From: Shewanella insulae
GTDB taxonomy: Bacteria; Pseudomonadota; Gammaproteobacteria; Enterobacterales; Shewanellaceae
Assembly: GCF_009831655.1 (NCBI RefSeq)
Contig: NZ_WRPA01000012.1
Coordinates: 62,001 to 126,000 of the forward strand
Direction of reading: 5' to 3'
Length of the DNA stretch: 64,000 bases
Shown here: positions 62,894-64,000 of the stretch, one piece after another
Numbering within the stretch: the stretch's first letter is position 1
Layout of the letters: each line of letters begins with the position of its first letter
Translations under genes and position numbers: made by a program
Notes under the pieces: model-generated
What the model was told of the DNA's origin: nothing
The model's input: the letters and a program-made list of their open reading frames with translations, nothing else
Databases searched by the model: none

Positions 62894-62927
62894 ATACTAA
62901 TGCCCGTTTATGACACTAATATGACAT
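62894..62927 (-). promoter_or_regulatory. Pho box and -10 of the DUF47-pit operon
   Basis: On the minus strand two 7-bp half-sites, ATGTCAT and GTGTCAT, are spaced by ATTA (62910-62927). Each matches CTGTCAT at 6 of 7, with the standard 11-bp period. A TAGTAT at 62894-62899 lies at the right distance to be the -10, as in PhoB-dependent promoters where the box replaces the -35. Confidence 0.6.
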
Positions 62928-63005
62928 TGTGAAATTTTCATTAAAGTATAATGACACATTCATTACAGTTCCGAATCCTAGATTAAAAAAGTGAGCAGCT
63001 GGCGA

Positions 63006-64000
63006 ATGGAAGCCGAGATAGAGCTAAAACTATTTTTCCCCGAAAACAAACGCGAAGCCTTGGTATCACTGCTTAACAGTCTACCCCATAGCGATGCAAA
63101 AGGCGCAGTTCATCTGTCCAACAGTTACTACGATACCCCTGACCTTCAGCTTAGACGCTGGGACATGGGGCTGCGTATTCGTGGCCGTGACGGCCAATTT
63201 GAACAGACCATCAAGACCGCCGGCACTGTGATCGGTGGGGTGCACTCCCGTCCCGAGTACAATATTGATATCGATCAAGCAAAGGTCAATTTGTCGCTCT
63301 TCCCTAATGAGATCTGGCCAGAAGGAGCCGATATCGCCACTGTGCAGGACGAGTTGACCTCCCTGTTTGATACCGACTTTACTCGCATGAGCTGGCACAT
63401 CTACCTCGACGAGAGCCTGGTCGAGGTGGCGCTGGATATCGGCACCATTATGGCTAACGGCCAGTGCGAACCTATCTGCGAGCTGGAGTTTGAGCTGCTC
63501 GCCGGCGATGCCCAGGCGTTGTTAGCCCTGGCCGAACGGGTCACGGCGGAGATCCCGGCAAGACTTGGCCGCGCCAGCAAGGCCCAGCGCGGCTATCGTC
63601 TGGCGGCCATGGCCAGTCCCTTGCAGCTAGACACGCTAGCCTTTATCGCCTTGGCGCAGAAGGGCAGCCTCAAGCAGGCCCTGATGACCCTGCTGGAAAC
63701 CGGTTTAGATCGTTGGCAGCTATTGGAAGAGATGCTGCTGGAATCCCGTCAGATGGCGCGCCAGCTGCCGCTGCTGGGTTATCGCCTGCGCGCCTGTATC
63801 CGCCTGCTGCGTTGCACTTTGGCGCAGTTTTCTCTGCTGGACGAGGCTCTGCTGGAGGCCTTCGGTGCCATAGAGTCTCAGCTGAGCTTTGTCGATAAGG
63901 GGCTCAGCCTGTGTGAGCTATTAGATGGCGACGGTGCCTTGTTGAGTAACCTAAGCGAGCCAGAAGGATTGCTCGATGCGGTGCATCAGGAGCTGGCCGC
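63006..64000 (+). CDS. ygiF: CYTH-domain inorganic triphosphatase (YgiF-like), cut by the window end
   Basis: The reading frame has no stop before the window end. The N-terminal CYTH motif ExExK is in EAEIELKLFF (residues 2-11). SNSYYDTPDLQLRRWDMGLR and CELEFELL are further conserved strands of the triphosphate tunnel. From about residue 205 an Arg/Leu-rich helical region begins (QKGSLKQALMTLLETGLDRW), consistent with the CHAD domain of YgiF. Start: ATG at 63006; an in-frame GTG at 62991 is also possible. A TATAAT lies at 62947-62952. Confidence 0.85.
   Translation, partial: MEAEIELKLFFPENKREALVSLLNSLPHSDAKGAVHLSNSYYDTPDLQLRRWDMGLRIRGRDGQFEQTIKTAGTVIGGVHSRPEYNIDIDQAKVNLSLFPNEIWPEGADIATVQDELTSLFDTDFTRMSWHIYLDESLVEVALDIGTIMANGQCEPICELEFELLAGDAQALLALAERVTAEIPARLGRASKAQRGYRLAAMASPLQLDTLAFIALAQKGSLKQALMTLLETGLDRWQLLEEMLLESRQMARQLPLLGYRLRACIRLLRCTLAQFSLLDEALLEAFGAIESQLSFVDKGLSLCELLDGDGALLSNLSEPEGLLDAVHQELA

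Overview
The window looks like a core chromosomal segment of a Shewanella species. The gene order mutL-miaA-hfq-hflX-hflK-hflC, petABC-sspAB, pabA, astCAD, crp, prkB-yheU-yheT-yheS-yheV is the conserved layout I know from that genus. The base composition (mid-50s % GC by eye) would suit a higher-GC species such as the S. loihica/S. amazonensis group, but the species is inference. No tRNA, rRNA, CRISPR array, prophage or transposase was seen.

Layout. 1-9.9 kb: the 3' end of mutL, then tRNA/RNA metabolism (miaA, hfq), hflXKC, the cytochrome bc1 operon petABC and the stringent starvation genes sspAB. 10-22.3 kb: pabA, an outer-membrane-anchored S9 peptidase, an HDOD protein, the arginine succinyltransferase genes astC-astA-astD, a DUF1338 protein and a PhoQP-like two-component system. 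22.3-32.7 kb: a PepSY protein, crp, a Sel1-like repeat protein, prkB, yheU, yheT, a Tat-exported two-gene GMC dehydrogenase, yheS and yheV. 32.9-36 kb: a POT-family transporter and dbpA. 38.4-43.1 kb: a methyltransferase, a GFA protein, two secreted proteins (one SIMPL), rhlE and a DUF3622 protein. 43.2-50 kb: a Psr/Phs-type molybdenum reductase operon (thiosulfate or polysulfide respiration) next to a divergent ThsRS/TtrRS-like sensor pair. 52.8-56.3 kb: cydDC. 56.5-64 kb: putA, an SH3 protein, the phosphate transporter pit with its DUF47 partner behind a Pho box, and the start of a CYTH (ygiF-like) gene.

Two AT-rich islands interrupt this backbone, at about 36.16-38.20 kb (between dbpA and the methyltransferase) and 50.09-52.52 kb (between the thiosulfate sensor gene and cydD). 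Each is bracketed by inverted copies of a 145-180 bp palindromic repeat family, whose ends with the motif TCTTCGATTT face inwards. The island at 50 kb has 21-bp perfect inverted outer ends. Each island has a gene followed at its stop codon by a 55-bp site resembling an integron attC. The first carries two unrecognised membrane proteins. The second carries a 553-residue unrecognised protein with a C-terminal R-x5-H motif in a HEPN-like setting. This is the best candidate here for an undescribed mobile, possibly defence-related, system.

The backbone genes connect as a respiratory, amino-acid-degrading lifestyle. Arginine (ast) and proline (putA) are both burned to glutamate. Electrons go through cytochrome bc1 or a bd oxidase (cydDC is needed to assemble it), or to sulfur compounds through Psr/Phs. 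crp and FNR/EtrA-like boxes probably provide global control.
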